Assembly (NCBI GenBank): GCA_039933315.1 | Contig: JBDTOI010000055.1 | Location: forward strand, 1-22,756 | DNA: 22,756 bases | From: DASXRU01 sp039933315 | Lineage (GTDB): Bacteria > Acidobacteriota > Blastocatellia > Pyrinomonadales > Pyrinomonadaceae | Direction: 5' to 3' | Position numbers and translations under genes: made by a program | Notes under the pieces: generated by a model | Databases searched by the model: none | Told to the model about the DNA's origin: nothing | What the model saw: only the letters and a program-made list of their open reading frames with translations | Part shown: piece after piece, positions 14,389-21,428 of the stretch | How the letters are laid out: each line of letters begins with the position of its first letter | Numbering within the stretch: the stretch's first letter is position 1

Positions 14389-15459
14389 ATGACAGTGAGT
14401 GACAGCACGGCGGTAAGAGCCGGCGAAGAGTTGGACATGGCGGCCCTCGACCGCTATCTGTGCGACTGTCTGGAGGCAACTTCAGAGCTGGCGATCGAAC
14501 AATTCCCCGGCGGCCATTCAAATCTTACTTACCTAATCCGCTACGGCGATCAGGAATTCGTGCTCCGCCGCCCGCCCGTGGGTCCGGTAGCGCGCACCGC
14601 GCACGACATGCCGCGCGAGTACAAGCTTCTGTCAGTCATCAACCCGCTATTTCCGCTGGCGCCCAAACCCGTTCTGCTCTGCGAAGACACCTCAATCATC
14701 GGCGTCTCGTTTTATCTGATGGAGCGCCGGCGGGGTTTCATCGTTCGGCATAAGGTACCCGCCCGGATTGGTGAGAATCTCGAGCTGCGCCGCCGCCTGA
14801 GTGAGTCTGTGATCGACACGCTGGTCGCACTGCACGCGGTTGATATCCACTCGTCGGGAATTGTGAACATAGGAAAGCCCGAAGGCTTCGTCAGCCGCCA
14901 GGTGCGCGGCTGGGCGGATCGCTGGCAAAGATCGAAGACCACCGAGCTGCCCGAGATGGACCAGGTAATCGCATGGCTCAACGATCGAATTCCGTCGGCG
15001 CCCGCCAACGAAGCGACCATCGTTCACAACGACTTCAAACTCGACAACATCATGCTCGACGAAGCCGACCCGTCGCGCGTGGTAGCCGTGCTGGACTGGG
15101 AGATGTGCACTGTCGGCGATCCGTTAGTTGACGTTGGCCTCCTCCTCGCATATTGGACCATGCGCGGAGCCGCCACCCCGTCCGATCCCAACAGTTCACT
15201 GCGCGCCATCACTCACGGCCCCGGATGGCTGACACGCGAAGAGATCATCGACCGCTACGAAACAAACACGGGCCGCGATTTGTCTCGCATAGTCTTCTAC
15301 GAAACCTTCGCCCGCTTCAAAGTCGCCGTAGTAATCCAACAAATCTATTTCCGCTACGTCCAGGGCCAAACGCAAGACGAACGCTTCCGCCACTTCGACA
15401 CCCTGGTAAAAGAACTGACCCAGGAGGCTCTCGATCTAGCTAACAAATCAGGAATTTGA
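14389..15459 (+). CDS. APH-fold kinase, ACAD10/11 N-terminal-like (LvaA-like), predicted 4-hydroxyacyl-CoA kinase
   Basis: A 356-residue aminoglycoside-phosphotransferase-fold protein. FPGGHSNLTYLIRYGDQEFVLRRPP (split here as FPGGHSNLTY and FVLRRPP) is the nucleotide-binding start, the catalytic loop is HNDFKLDN (His 213, Asp 215, Asn 220) and the metal-binding Asp is 236 in VLDWEMCTVGDP. The N-terminal region closely follows that of ACAD10/ACAD11, including REYKLL and SVIG-like SIIGVSFYLMER. It is therefore very unlikely to be an antibiotic-resistance enzyme. Together with the preceding dehydrogenase it probably phosphorylates the 4-hydroxyl of hydroxyacyl-CoA. ATG 14389 is preferred; the in-frame ATG at 14317 would add 24 residues encoded by the family E repeat. 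Confidence 0.85.
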   Translation: MTVSDSTAVRAGEELDMAALDRYLCDCLEATSELAIEQFPGGHSNLTYLIRYGDQEFVLRRPPVGPVARTAHDMPREYKLLSVINPLFPLAPKPVLLCEDTSIIGVSFYLMERRRGFIVRHKVPARIGENLELRRRLSESVIDTLVALHAVDIHSSGIVNIGKPEGFVSRQVRGWADRWQRSKTTELPEMDQVIAWLNDRIPSAPANEATIVHNDFKLDNIMLDEADPSRVVAVLDWEMCTVGDPLVDVGLLLAYWTMRGAATPSDPNSSLRAITHGPGWLTREEIIDRYETNTGRDLSRIVFYETFARFKVAVVIQQIYFRYVQGQTQDERFRHFDTLVKELTQEALDLANKSGI

Positions 15460-15626
15460 GTCCAATGCCGGTCCAAGGAAGAGCAGTTCGGTTCCATGAT
15501 ATTCAGTAACGGTCCAGTGAGGTCAGTACCACCACGCGGTAAGCGGGTGGGTCCGTTCGCATTCACGCATGCAGCATCTGAGCGGATTCAAACCGGAGGG
15601 ACGCTCCCTGGAACAGTCGCAAGTCA
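15460..15626. other. non-coding stretch with a small palindrome
   Basis: No ORF with coding character was found. A bulged hairpin, CCACCACGC-GGTAA-GCGGGTGG, is at 15529-15550 and may be part of another dispersed repeat. No T-run follows the kinase stop codon. Confidence 0.4.
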
Positions 15627-15693
15627 GGAAGAGTGGTTTACCCCCGCTGATTGAATGGCGCTCACATTGAGGCGGGGGTAAACCACCTTTCCT
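15627..15693. repeat. inverted repeat, family G (GTGG-headed)
   Basis: Perfect 15-nt arms GTGGTTTACCCCCGC (15633-15647) and GCGGGGGTAAACCAC (15672-15686), extended imperfectly by AGGAAGA/CTTTCCT on the outside. The loop is about 24 nt. It begins with GTGG and ends with CCAC, as in the other REP-like families, but single arms do not form their own hairpins. Confidence 0.75.
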
Positions 15694-15720
15694 AACCTGC
15701 TACTACTTCACTTCGCTCCC

Positions 15721-15918
15721 AAGATTCGCGTTGAAATTTACGTCCCCATCCGCTCCAAGCCCTCCGATCAAGCTACACTCCCCTGGCTCATCGAAGAACT
15801 CACCGAACTGCGTGGAGGCTGCACGTCAGCGAGTGTTGGTGGTTACTATCTATCCCAAAGCAATGTTGTCACCGAAGATCGCGTGAGCGTGGTTTACAGC
15901 GACTTTCCTATGAGCTGA
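15721..15918 (+). pseudogene. 65-codon coding remnant without a start codon
   Basis: From AAG 15721 to TGA 15916-15918 the frame reads KIRVEIYVPIRSKPS, then LPWLIEELTELRGGCTSASV, GGYYLSQSNVV and DRVSVVYSDFPMS. The composition is that of a real, folded small protein, with alternating strands and one amphipathic helix. There is no ATG, GTG or TTG between the in-frame stop at 15679-15681 and the body; only a CTG at 15697 is available. The family G inverted repeat ends 34 nt upstream, so insertion or rearrangement may have removed the 5' end. I do not recognise the family. It is either a decayed gene or a small gene using a rare start. Confidence 0.5.
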
Positions 15919-15921
15919 GTT

Positions 15922-16030
15922 GAGGTTTCACGCAAAGGCGCTAAGAAAAGAAAGACATAAGGCGCGAAGAAGATATTCAACCCTTTGCGCCTTCTGCTTT
16001 TCCTTTCTTAGCGCCTTTGCGTGAAAACTC
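15922..16030. repeat. long palindromic repeat, family B, copy 2
   Basis: Same architecture as 5190-5296: outer arms GTTTCACGCAAAGGCGCTAA and its complement TTAGCGCCTTTGCGTGAAA, inner stem AAGGCGCGAAG / CTTTGCGCCTT. The loop sequence differs completely from copy 1 (AAGATATTCAACC against AAAGCGCCAACT), so the stems are conserved and the loop is not. Confidence 0.85.
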
Positions 16031-16123
16031 ATGTGACCCAACCTCAGTGTTTTAGTTCAAAAATCTAAGACATCTGTGTAATCTGTGGACAGGTTTTCGC
16101 ATCGAACCCTGGGGAATTAAGTT

Positions 16124-18700
16124 ATGCCGGATTTGCGAATTATGAATTGCCGACGTTTCGAATTGCGGAATGCAGAGTTCGGAATGCGGATTTCCTGCAA
16201 CCTTCTATTCGCAACGTTTTTTATCCTGGCCGTTTTCCCCCTCAGTTATGGTTACGCGCGCACAGGCACTTCGGCCCAGGGGGGCAGCATCAAGGGCAAG
16301 GTGGTCGCAGACATTCCCGATCAGCGTAAAGCGCTGTCCGGCGCTGTTGTTAAGCTGAGCGGCGAGAGGCTGAGCAACAAGAAACTCGAAGCTATCAGCG
16401 ACCTCGAAGGCCGTTACGAATTTACCGGGCTAATAGCTGGTGAGTATTTAGTCTCGGTCGAGTTGTCCGGGTTTAAGAAGTACGAGCAGAAGGTCAGTGT
16501 CCAGATTGAAGCGACGGTAGAGCAGAACATTCTTTTACAGGCCGTGCCCCTCAGCGAGACGGTAACGGTTACAGATGACAAGAACGATACGAGCAAGACA
16601 GAATCTACCGCGCCCGGCGTGATCACCGGCGCGACTCTGCGCGAAGCACCACTCATCGACCAGAAATTTCAGGACGCGCTGCCGCTGCTGCCGGGCGTAC
16701 TGCGCGGCCCGGATGGCACTCTCAATATCAAGGGCACCCGGCCGAGCCAGAGCGGAATTCTCGTCTCCAGTCTGAACGTCACCGACCCCGTGACCGGGAG
16801 TCCTGCGATCGAGTTGCCCCTCGAAGCGGTTGAAACCGTTCAGGTTTACTCAAATCCTTACTCTGCGGAATACGGAAAATTCACTGGCGCCGTAACGACC
16901 ATAGAGACGCGATCGGGCAGCAATAGTTGGCGGTACCTCGTCACTGGAGTCCTGCCCCGGCCGCGTTTGCGTGACGGTCACATCTACGGCATCGGCTCTG
17001 TTACACCACGCATCGCTGTCGGTGGGCCAATCTTAAAGGACAAGCTTTTCTTTTTTCAGAGTGTCGAATACCGCTTCGTTCGCACCGACGTGCCGAGTTT
17101 GAAAAATCTGGACCAGCGGCAACGCGACATCCAACGCGAAAGCTTCGATTCCTTCTCCCGCATCGACTACATCGTAAATCAAAATAACCGTCTGACGGCC
17201 AGCCTCTCTGTCTTTCCGCAAAAGTTTGATTTCTTTAACCTGAACACGTTTAATCCGGCCGACACGACCGCAAACTTCCACCAGCGCGGCTGGTTCCTCG
17301 CGCTCAACGAACAGGCTGTGTTCAAATCCGGCGCATTGCTGCAATCCAGTTTTAGTTTTAAGCAGTTTGACGGGGATATTTTCGGCAACAGCGGGCAGCC
17401 GTACCGCATCGCGCCCGATCGAAATTTCGGTGGCTGGTTCGATGGGCAGCATCGCGAGAGCCGGCGCTATGAATGGCTCGAGGTTTACCACTTCGCCCCG
17501 GCAAAGTGGCGCGGTTCACATGCACTCAAGACCGGGCTGAACTTCAGCCATACCGCTTTTAACGGTTCTGACCGGGGGCTGCCGGTGCGCATCGTGCGAA
17601 GCGGTGCCAATAACGGTCCGACTTACCAGTTGCTCGAGTATGTCGGGGACGGTACGCTGCGGCAGAGACAGGATGAATACACGGCCTTTCTGCAGGACAA
17701 GTGGACTGTGAATGGGCGCTTGATATTCGATCTCGGCCTGCGTTACGACCGGGATCAGATCGGTGGCCAGAATAATTTTGCTCCGCGTCTGGGCTTCGTG
17801 ATCCTGCCGTCGGCTTCCGAGCGAACCGTGGTGCGCGGCGGTGTCGGACTTTTCTACGACAAGATTTCACTGAATATCGGGGCCTTTGAGCAATATCAGG
17901 ACCTGCTCGTCACGACCTTTCAACCCGACGGCGTCACGGTTGCCGATGGGCCGCGTCTGTTTCGTAACACTGTGGCCGCGGGCGAGTTCAGGAACCCGTA
18001 CAGCATCGCCTGGAATGTACAAGTCGATCATCAGGCGACTGAACGTCTGCTCTTGCGCGTCGGTTATGAAGAACGCCACACGCGGCGTGACTTTATGCTC
18101 GAGCCGGTCGTGAACTCGCTCGAAGGCGCGCTGCTGTTGCAGAACATAGGCCGTTCGCTTTACCGCGAGTTGCAGGCGGTGGCGCGTTTGCGTTTCCAGG
18201 AGGGACGTAACATCTTTCTTTCTTATGTGCGGTCACAGGCGCGCGGTGATCTCAACGACTACAACAGCTACTTCGGGAATCTTCGGCACCCGGTAATACG
18301 GCCCAACGAGTACGGCCGGCAGGCGTTTGATGTGCCGAACCGTGTGCTGTTCTGGGGCGACTTTGCTTTGCCGTACGATATCGTGGCTACGCCGGTCGTG
18401 GAATGGCGCAGCGGCTTCCCCTTTTCGTTGCTGAATGAGAAACAGGATTACGTCGGACCTCGCAATGGCGGCGGGCGTTTCCCGCAACTGTTTACGCTGG
18501 ATGTGCTCGTGACCAAGGGTTTGCAGATTCCTTTCCGCGGGAAGAAATACAGAGGACGCGTAGGCGTGACGGTTTTCAACATCACCAACCATTGGAACCC
18601 GCGCGATGTACAAAACAATTTGGCGAGCTCGCAGTTTGGCACCTTCTACAATAGCCCCGGCCGCAGCTTCCGGACGAAGTTTGAGTTCGTTAAGTTTTAA
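16124..18700 (+). CDS. TonB-dependent receptor, Oar-like, with carboxypeptidase-regulatory domain
   Basis: Up to 858 residues. A signal peptide lies at about 22-45 (LLFATFFILAVFPLSYGYA). Residues 53-140 are a carboxypeptidase-regulatory-like beta-sandwich (GSIKGKVVADIPDQ, SDLEGRYEFTGLIAGEYLVS). Residues 145-270 are the plug (NIKGTRPSQSGILVSSLNV, EAVETVQVYSNPYSAEYGKF, then TIETRSGSN). The rest is the outer-membrane barrel, ending in FRTKFEFVKF with the terminal Phe needed for outer-membrane insertion. Length is short for the Oar group, which often exceeds 1000 residues. Substrate is unknown; such receptors import oligosaccharides, peptides or metal chelates. The ATG at 16124 has GGGGA eight nt upstream, but the first 20 codons are built of repeated GAATTGC/GGAATGC words, and ATG 16184, just before the signal peptide, is a good alternative start. 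Confidence 0.9.
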   Translation: MPDLRIMNCRRFELRNAEFGMRISCNLLFATFFILAVFPLSYGYARTGTSAQGGSIKGKVVADIPDQRKALSGAVVKLSGERLSNKKLEAISDLEGRYEFTGLIAGEYLVSVELSGFKKYEQKVSVQIEATVEQNILLQAVPLSETVTVTDDKNDTSKTESTAPGVITGATLREAPLIDQKFQDALPLLPGVLRGPDGTLNIKGTRPSQSGILVSSLNVTDPVTGSPAIELPLEAVETVQVYSNPYSAEYGKFTGAVTTIETRSGSNSWRYLVTGVLPRPRLRDGHIYGIGSVTPRIAVGGPILKDKLFFFQSVEYRFVRTDVPSLKNLDQRQRDIQRESFDSFSRIDYIVNQNNRLTASLSVFPQKFDFFNLNTFNPADTTANFHQRGWFLALNEQAVFKSGALLQSSFSFKQFDGDIFGNSGQPYRIAPDRNFGGWFDGQHRESRRYEWLEVYHFAPAKWRGSHALKTGLNFSHTAFNGSDRGLPVRIVRSGANNGPTYQLLEYVGDGTLRQRQDEYTAFLQDKWTVNGRLIFDLGLRYDRDQIGGQNNFAPRLGFVILPSASERTVVRGGVGLFYDKISLNIGAFEQYQDLLVTTFQPDGVTVADGPRLFRNTVAAGEFRNPYSIAWNVQVDHQATERLLLRVGYEERHTRRDFMLEPVVNSLEGALLLQNIGRSLYRELQAVARLRFQEGRNIFLSYVRSQARGDLNDYNSYFGNLRHPVIRPNEYGRQAFDVPNRVLFWGDFALPYDIVATPVVEWRSGFPFSLLNEKQDYVGPRNGGGRFPQLFTLDVLVTKGLQIPFRGKKYRGRVGVTVFNITNHWNPRDVQNNLASSQFGTFYNSPGRSFRTKFEFVKF

Positions 18701-18708
18701 AACGGGCA

Positions 18709-18837
18709 ATCCGCAGATTACACAGATTCCACAGATTAACTGACGAAGGGGGGCACGGGGAGACTGCTCCACTTTAGGTCTTCTGAGTTCTCTGTTTTAG
18801 TTCTGACTAATCTGATTAATCTGTGTAATCTGTGGAT
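18709..18837. repeat. inverted pair of CAGATTA-type repeats, family F, pair 1
   Basis: Left arm ATCCGCAGATTACACAGATT (18709 on) and right arm TAATCTGTGTAATCTGTGGA (to 18837) are inverted; each is itself a tandem of 10-11-nt CAGATTA/CACAGATT words. About 65 nt of unrelated sequence lies between. One further single arm, TCTGTGTAATCTGTGGA, is at about 16073-16089. Confidence 0.7.
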
Positions 18838-19015
18838 GTGACTGGCAAAAATCTCATCGTTCCCCTGGTGGCGATTGTCTTAGGCCTGGGCTTGCTGCTC
18901 TTTGGGGTGGGAGAACTGTTGGTGCCGCGGGCTCGATTTGTCTAACCGAAACGATGCCGTGCTGACTGACATCGTGAACAACATTGAAGAGCTTTACTTG
19001 TTCGGAACCAAATGA
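18838..19015 (+). pseudogene. frameshifted small membrane-protein gene
   Basis: From GTG 18838 one frame encodes MTGKNLIVPLVAIVLGLG, LLLFGVGELLVPRARFV and a stop at 18943-18945, a basic start plus one transmembrane helix. From about 18935 the next frame encodes DLSNRNDAVLTDIVNNIEEL followed by YLFGTK and TGA at 19013-19015, an acidic amphipathic tail with coding character. Joined by one frameshift near 18930-18935 they would make a single membrane protein of about 59 residues. The start abuts family F pair 1 and the end abuts pair 2. Either the gene is decayed or there is a sequencing error; I do not recognise the family. Confidence 0.45.
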
Positions 19016-19027
19016 GTGGAAGACACT

Positions 19028-19141
19028 ATCCACAGATTACGCAGATTGCACAGAGGAAGAGAATGAAGCAGTTCAGCTGAGATCGGTTGCGATCCCTTGT
19101 TCCGGCCTTACCGGTTCTGTGTAATCTGTGAAATCTGTGGA
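19028..19141. repeat. inverted pair of CAGATTA-type repeats, family F, pair 2
   Basis: Left arm ATCCACAGATTACGCAGATT and right arm TCTGTGTAATCTGTGAAATC are inverted, with about 60 nt between. With pair 1 it frames the frameshifted gene at 18838-19015. Confidence 0.7.
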
Positions 19142-19175
19142 ACTCCTTGTCAATTCCGAAATGGAAACAAAGGTG

Positions 19176-19181
19176 TATAAT
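19176..19181 (+). promoter_or_regulatory. candidate -10 box for the ComEA-like lipoprotein gene
   Basis: A perfect TATAAT lies 44 nt before the ATG. The only recognisable -35 candidate, TTGTCA at 19147-19152, is 23 nt upstream, too far for standard sigma-70 spacing, so only the -10 is proposed. Confidence 0.4.
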
Positions 19182-19225
19182 GCGCCGCAAAACGCCCGCT
19201 AAAACTTTCTAAGAAGGGATCCTAT

Positions 19226-19771
19226 ATGTCTGCTCGGAAACTAGTTTCTGGTCTTGCAATTCTGTCGTTGGCGCTAATGCTTTCGCTCCTCACCGGTTGT
19301 GGGTCGGCGGGTGAAACTCCAGCAAACACTGCCGGTCCAAACACGAACAGTCCAACACCCGCAGCCGCGGCGGCGAGCCCGTCAACCAGCAATGCTGCGA
19401 AAGCAAAACTCAACGTTAATAAGGCGTCGGGCGAAGAGCTTACGGCTGCTGTTCCCGACCTGGGCAAACGCATGGTGCATGAGTTTGAAGAGTACCGGCC
19501 CTACAAGAGCATTCAGCAGTTCAGGAAAGAGATAGGCAAGTACGTCGATCAGGGCAAGGTGGCGGAGTACGAAAAGTATGTTTTCGTGCCGATCGATCCT
19601 AATCAAAGCGACGCACCGACACTGCAGCAGATTCCCGGCCTTGACGCCAGTGAAGCCCAGGCTCTTATTGCCGGCCGGCCGTATGCTTCGCCCGATGCTT
19701 TCCTGGCCAAGCTCGCGGATAAGATTTCTGCCGCAGAACTTGCTATCGCGAAAACCTACCTGGCCCAGTGA
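19226..19771 (+). CDS. ComEA-like helix-hairpin-helix lipoprotein
   Basis: A 181-residue protein with a lipoprotein signal: hydrophobic ILSLALMLSLLTGC, with the lipobox LTGC placing the acylated Cys near 25. A low-complexity Ala/Pro/Thr/Asn linker follows (about 28-60). From 61, KLNVNKASGEELTAAVPDLG is the ComEA/HhH opening motif, and TLQQIPGLDASEAQALIAGRPY is a second HhH unit (about 132-153). HhH modules bind DNA non-specifically; ComEA is the DNA receptor of natural transformation. Here the protein is lipid-anchored and has a divergent first hairpin (PDLGKRMVHEFEEYRPYKS), so DNA binding is plausible but not assured. AGAAGGGA precedes the ATG. It overlaps the next gene by one nt. Confidence 0.78.
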   Translation: MSARKLVSGLAILSLALMLSLLTGCGSAGETPANTAGPNTNSPTPAAAAASPSTSNAAKAKLNVNKASGEELTAAVPDLGKRMVHEFEEYRPYKSIQQFRKEIGKYVDQGKVAEYEKYVFVPIDPNQSDAPTLQQIPGLDASEAQALIAGRPYASPDAFLAKLADKISAAELAIAKTYLAQ

Positions 19772-20217
19772 TGAGTGCTGTAGTTAGTGCGGCTGAAGTT
19801 TTACTACGACTGCGACGCTTTCTGCTCGTGCTATCTGTGTCTCTCTTCGGCGGGGCCCTGATAGAACTTTGGCTGGTTGGTCACACCAAAGACACCATCC
19901 AGTGGCTGCCTTTCGCGCTATGCATTCTAGGATCGCTGGCAGTACTGCTGGTACTGTTTCGGCCCGGACCGGGAACGATAAAAGCCCTGCGGATATGCAT
20001 GGCGCCTGTCGCGCTGGGGACTCTGCTCGGCATTTACCTGCACGTGGAAGGAAACATTTCCTTTGCCAGGGAGATTGAGCCTAACTCGCCGACGACCGAT
20101 CTCGTCTTAAAAGGACTGGCAGGAGCGAATCCTCTACTCGCGCCGGGCATTCTGGCGGTGGCGGCCGTCCTCGCGGTGGCGGCAACCTATCGCTACACGG
20201 CGGGGGGGCAAAAATAA
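19771..20217 (+). CDS. hypothetical integral membrane protein (148 aa)
   Basis: Four predicted transmembrane helices, at about 15-35, 44-62, 72-92 and 118-140, joined by short loops; the loop before the last helix is acidic (EGNISFAREIEPNSPTTD). The start is ATG 19771, whose A is also the last base of the preceding TGA stop, so translation is coupled to the ComEA-like lipoprotein; a GTG one codon earlier is also in frame. I do not recognise the family. The shared transcript suggests both act at the envelope. Confidence 0.7.
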   Translation: MSAVVSAAEVLLRLRRFLLVLSVSLFGGALIELWLVGHTKDTIQWLPFALCILGSLAVLLVLFRPGPGTIKALRICMAPVALGTLLGIYLHVEGNISFAREIEPNSPTTDLVLKGLAGANPLLAPGILAVAAVLAVAATYRYTAGGQK

Positions 20218-20245
20218 GCAAAGGGCAAAGAGCAAAGAGCGTAGA
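20217..20245. repeat. short degenerate GCAAAG tandem
   Basis: AGCAAAGGGCAAAGAGCAAA followed by GAGC is a run of imperfect 7-8-nt GCAAAGA units immediately after the membrane-protein stop codon. Purpose unknown. Confidence 0.4.
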
Positions 20246-20262
20246 ACGCAATCCTGGGCTGT

Positions 20263-20286
20263 GTGGCACAACCGCTTTGCGGTTGG
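20263..20286 (+). repeat. solo GTGG-headed REP-like hairpin just before the alcohol dehydrogenase
   Basis: GTGGCACAACCGCTTTGCGG followed by TTGG shares its GTGGCACA head and TGG end with the family D arms at 11813, but the hairpin (CAACCGC-TTT-GCGGTTG, 20269-20285) has a different stem sequence. It ends 12 nt before the ATG, where it would overlap or abut the ribosome binding region of the mRNA. Confidence 0.6.
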
Positions 20287-20297
20287 TTAATTGAGAC

Positions 20298-21428
20298 ATG
20301 AAAACTAAAGCAGCAGTCCTCTATGAATCGGGGGCATCACAGCCTTTCGCTAAGAGTTTGCCTTTTGTGGTTGACGAGATCACGCTTGCCGCGCCTGAGA
20401 GCGGCGAGGTACTCGTCGAGATGGTTGGCGCAGGGTTGTGTCATTCCGATCTTTCAGTGGTGGACGGGTCTCGCCCACGTCAACTGCCTATGGTCCTGGG
20501 GCACGAAGCGAGCGGGATTGTGCGTGAGGTAGGAGCCGGAGTCTCGGAGTTCGCGCCCGATGACCATGTCGTCTTTAGCTGGGTAGCCGCCTGCGGACGC
20601 TGTCACTTTTGCTTAACCGGCCGAGCTGCGATGTGCGAACCCGGCAATGCGGCGAACGTTGCGGGCACACTGCTGAATGGCGCCCGTCGCTTTACAGATT
20701 CGCAATCCAGAATTTGTAGTCACCACCTGGGAGTTTCCGCTTTTTCACAGTTCACAGTCGCCGCCCAGGAGTCTCTGGTAAAGATCAATTCCGACCTGCC
20801 GCTGGCAATGGCCGCGCTCTTCGGATGTGCAGTGGTGACCGGAGTGGGTGCGGTGGTCAATACCGCGCGCGTCGAACCGGGAGCTTCTGTAGCAATATTC
20901 GGCATGGGAGGAGTCGGGCTAAGCGCAGTGATGGGAGCGAAGGCCAGTGAAGCGAATCCCATCATCGTCGTTGATCGAGTCGATAGCAAACTGAAGCTAG
21001 CGCGCCAAATCGGTGCGACGCACACAATTAACGCCGGCCACCACGATCCGGTTGAGACAATCAAAGATTTGACTCAAGGTGGCGCAGAATATGTCTTTGA
21101 GAGTGTAGGCAGCGAGGCCGTCCTGATGCGGGCATATCACGCCACTGCGCGCGGCGGCACAACCATCACCATTGGCTTACCGGCGCCGAACAAGTTGTTC
21201 TCCGTGCCCGCTCTGGGAATTGTTGCCGAGGAGCGTACGATCAAAGGCTCGTTCATGGGATCGTCAGTGCCGCGCCGCGACATTCCGCGTTTCATCGGCA
21301 TGTATCAGGCAGGCATTCTGCCCGTGGACAAGTTACAAACCCACACCCTGCGACTGGAGGAGATTAACGAAGGGTTTGATCGGTTGGCCCAGGCGCAAGC
21401 GGTGCGGCAAATTATAGATTTCAGATGA
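20298..21428 (+). CDS. zinc-dependent medium-chain alcohol dehydrogenase
   Basis: A 376-residue MDR enzyme. Catalytic zinc ligands are Cys 48 (GAGLCHSD), His 69 with Glu 70 (GHEASG) and Cys 177 (GCAVVTGVG). The structural zinc loop has Cys 99, 102, 105 and 113. The dinucleotide fold GMGGVG at 202-207 is followed by IVVD with Asp 226, which points to NAD rather than NADP. This places it with class I/III and aryl-alcohol or mycothiol/glutathione-type formaldehyde dehydrogenases; I cannot pick the substrate. It overlaps the BKACE gene by four nt (ATGA), so the two proteins are made together, and the dehydrogenase may supply or remove a keto/hydroxy acid. No strong ribosome binding site is visible. 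Confidence 0.9.
   Translation: MKTKAAVLYESGASQPFAKSLPFVVDEITLAAPESGEVLVEMVGAGLCHSDLSVVDGSRPRQLPMVLGHEASGIVREVGAGVSEFAPDDHVVFSWVAACGRCHFCLTGRAAMCEPGNAANVAGTLLNGARRFTDSQSRICSHHLGVSAFSQFTVAAQESLVKINSDLPLAMAALFGCAVVTGVGAVVNTARVEPGASVAIFGMGGVGLSAVMGAKASEANPIIVVDRVDSKLKLARQIGATHTINAGHHDPVETIKDLTQGGAEYVFESVGSEAVLMRAYHATARGGTTITIGLPAPNKLFSVPALGIVAEERTIKGSFMGSSVPRRDIPRFIGMYQAGILPVDKLQTHTLRLEEINEGFDRLAQAQAVRQIIDFR

Noticed and set aside
14389..15459. Aminoglycoside resistance gene
   Set aside because: APH fold only; the sequence and partner match ACAD10/11 kinase halves, not drug-modifying enzymes.
18920..18945. Programmed frameshifting in the small membrane-protein gene
   Set aside because: No heptameric slippery site or downstream stimulator is visible; decay or sequence error is simpler.
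19147..19181. Full sigma-70 promoter TTGTCA...TATAAT
   Set aside because: The spacer is 23 nt, outside the usual 16-18; only the -10 box was kept.
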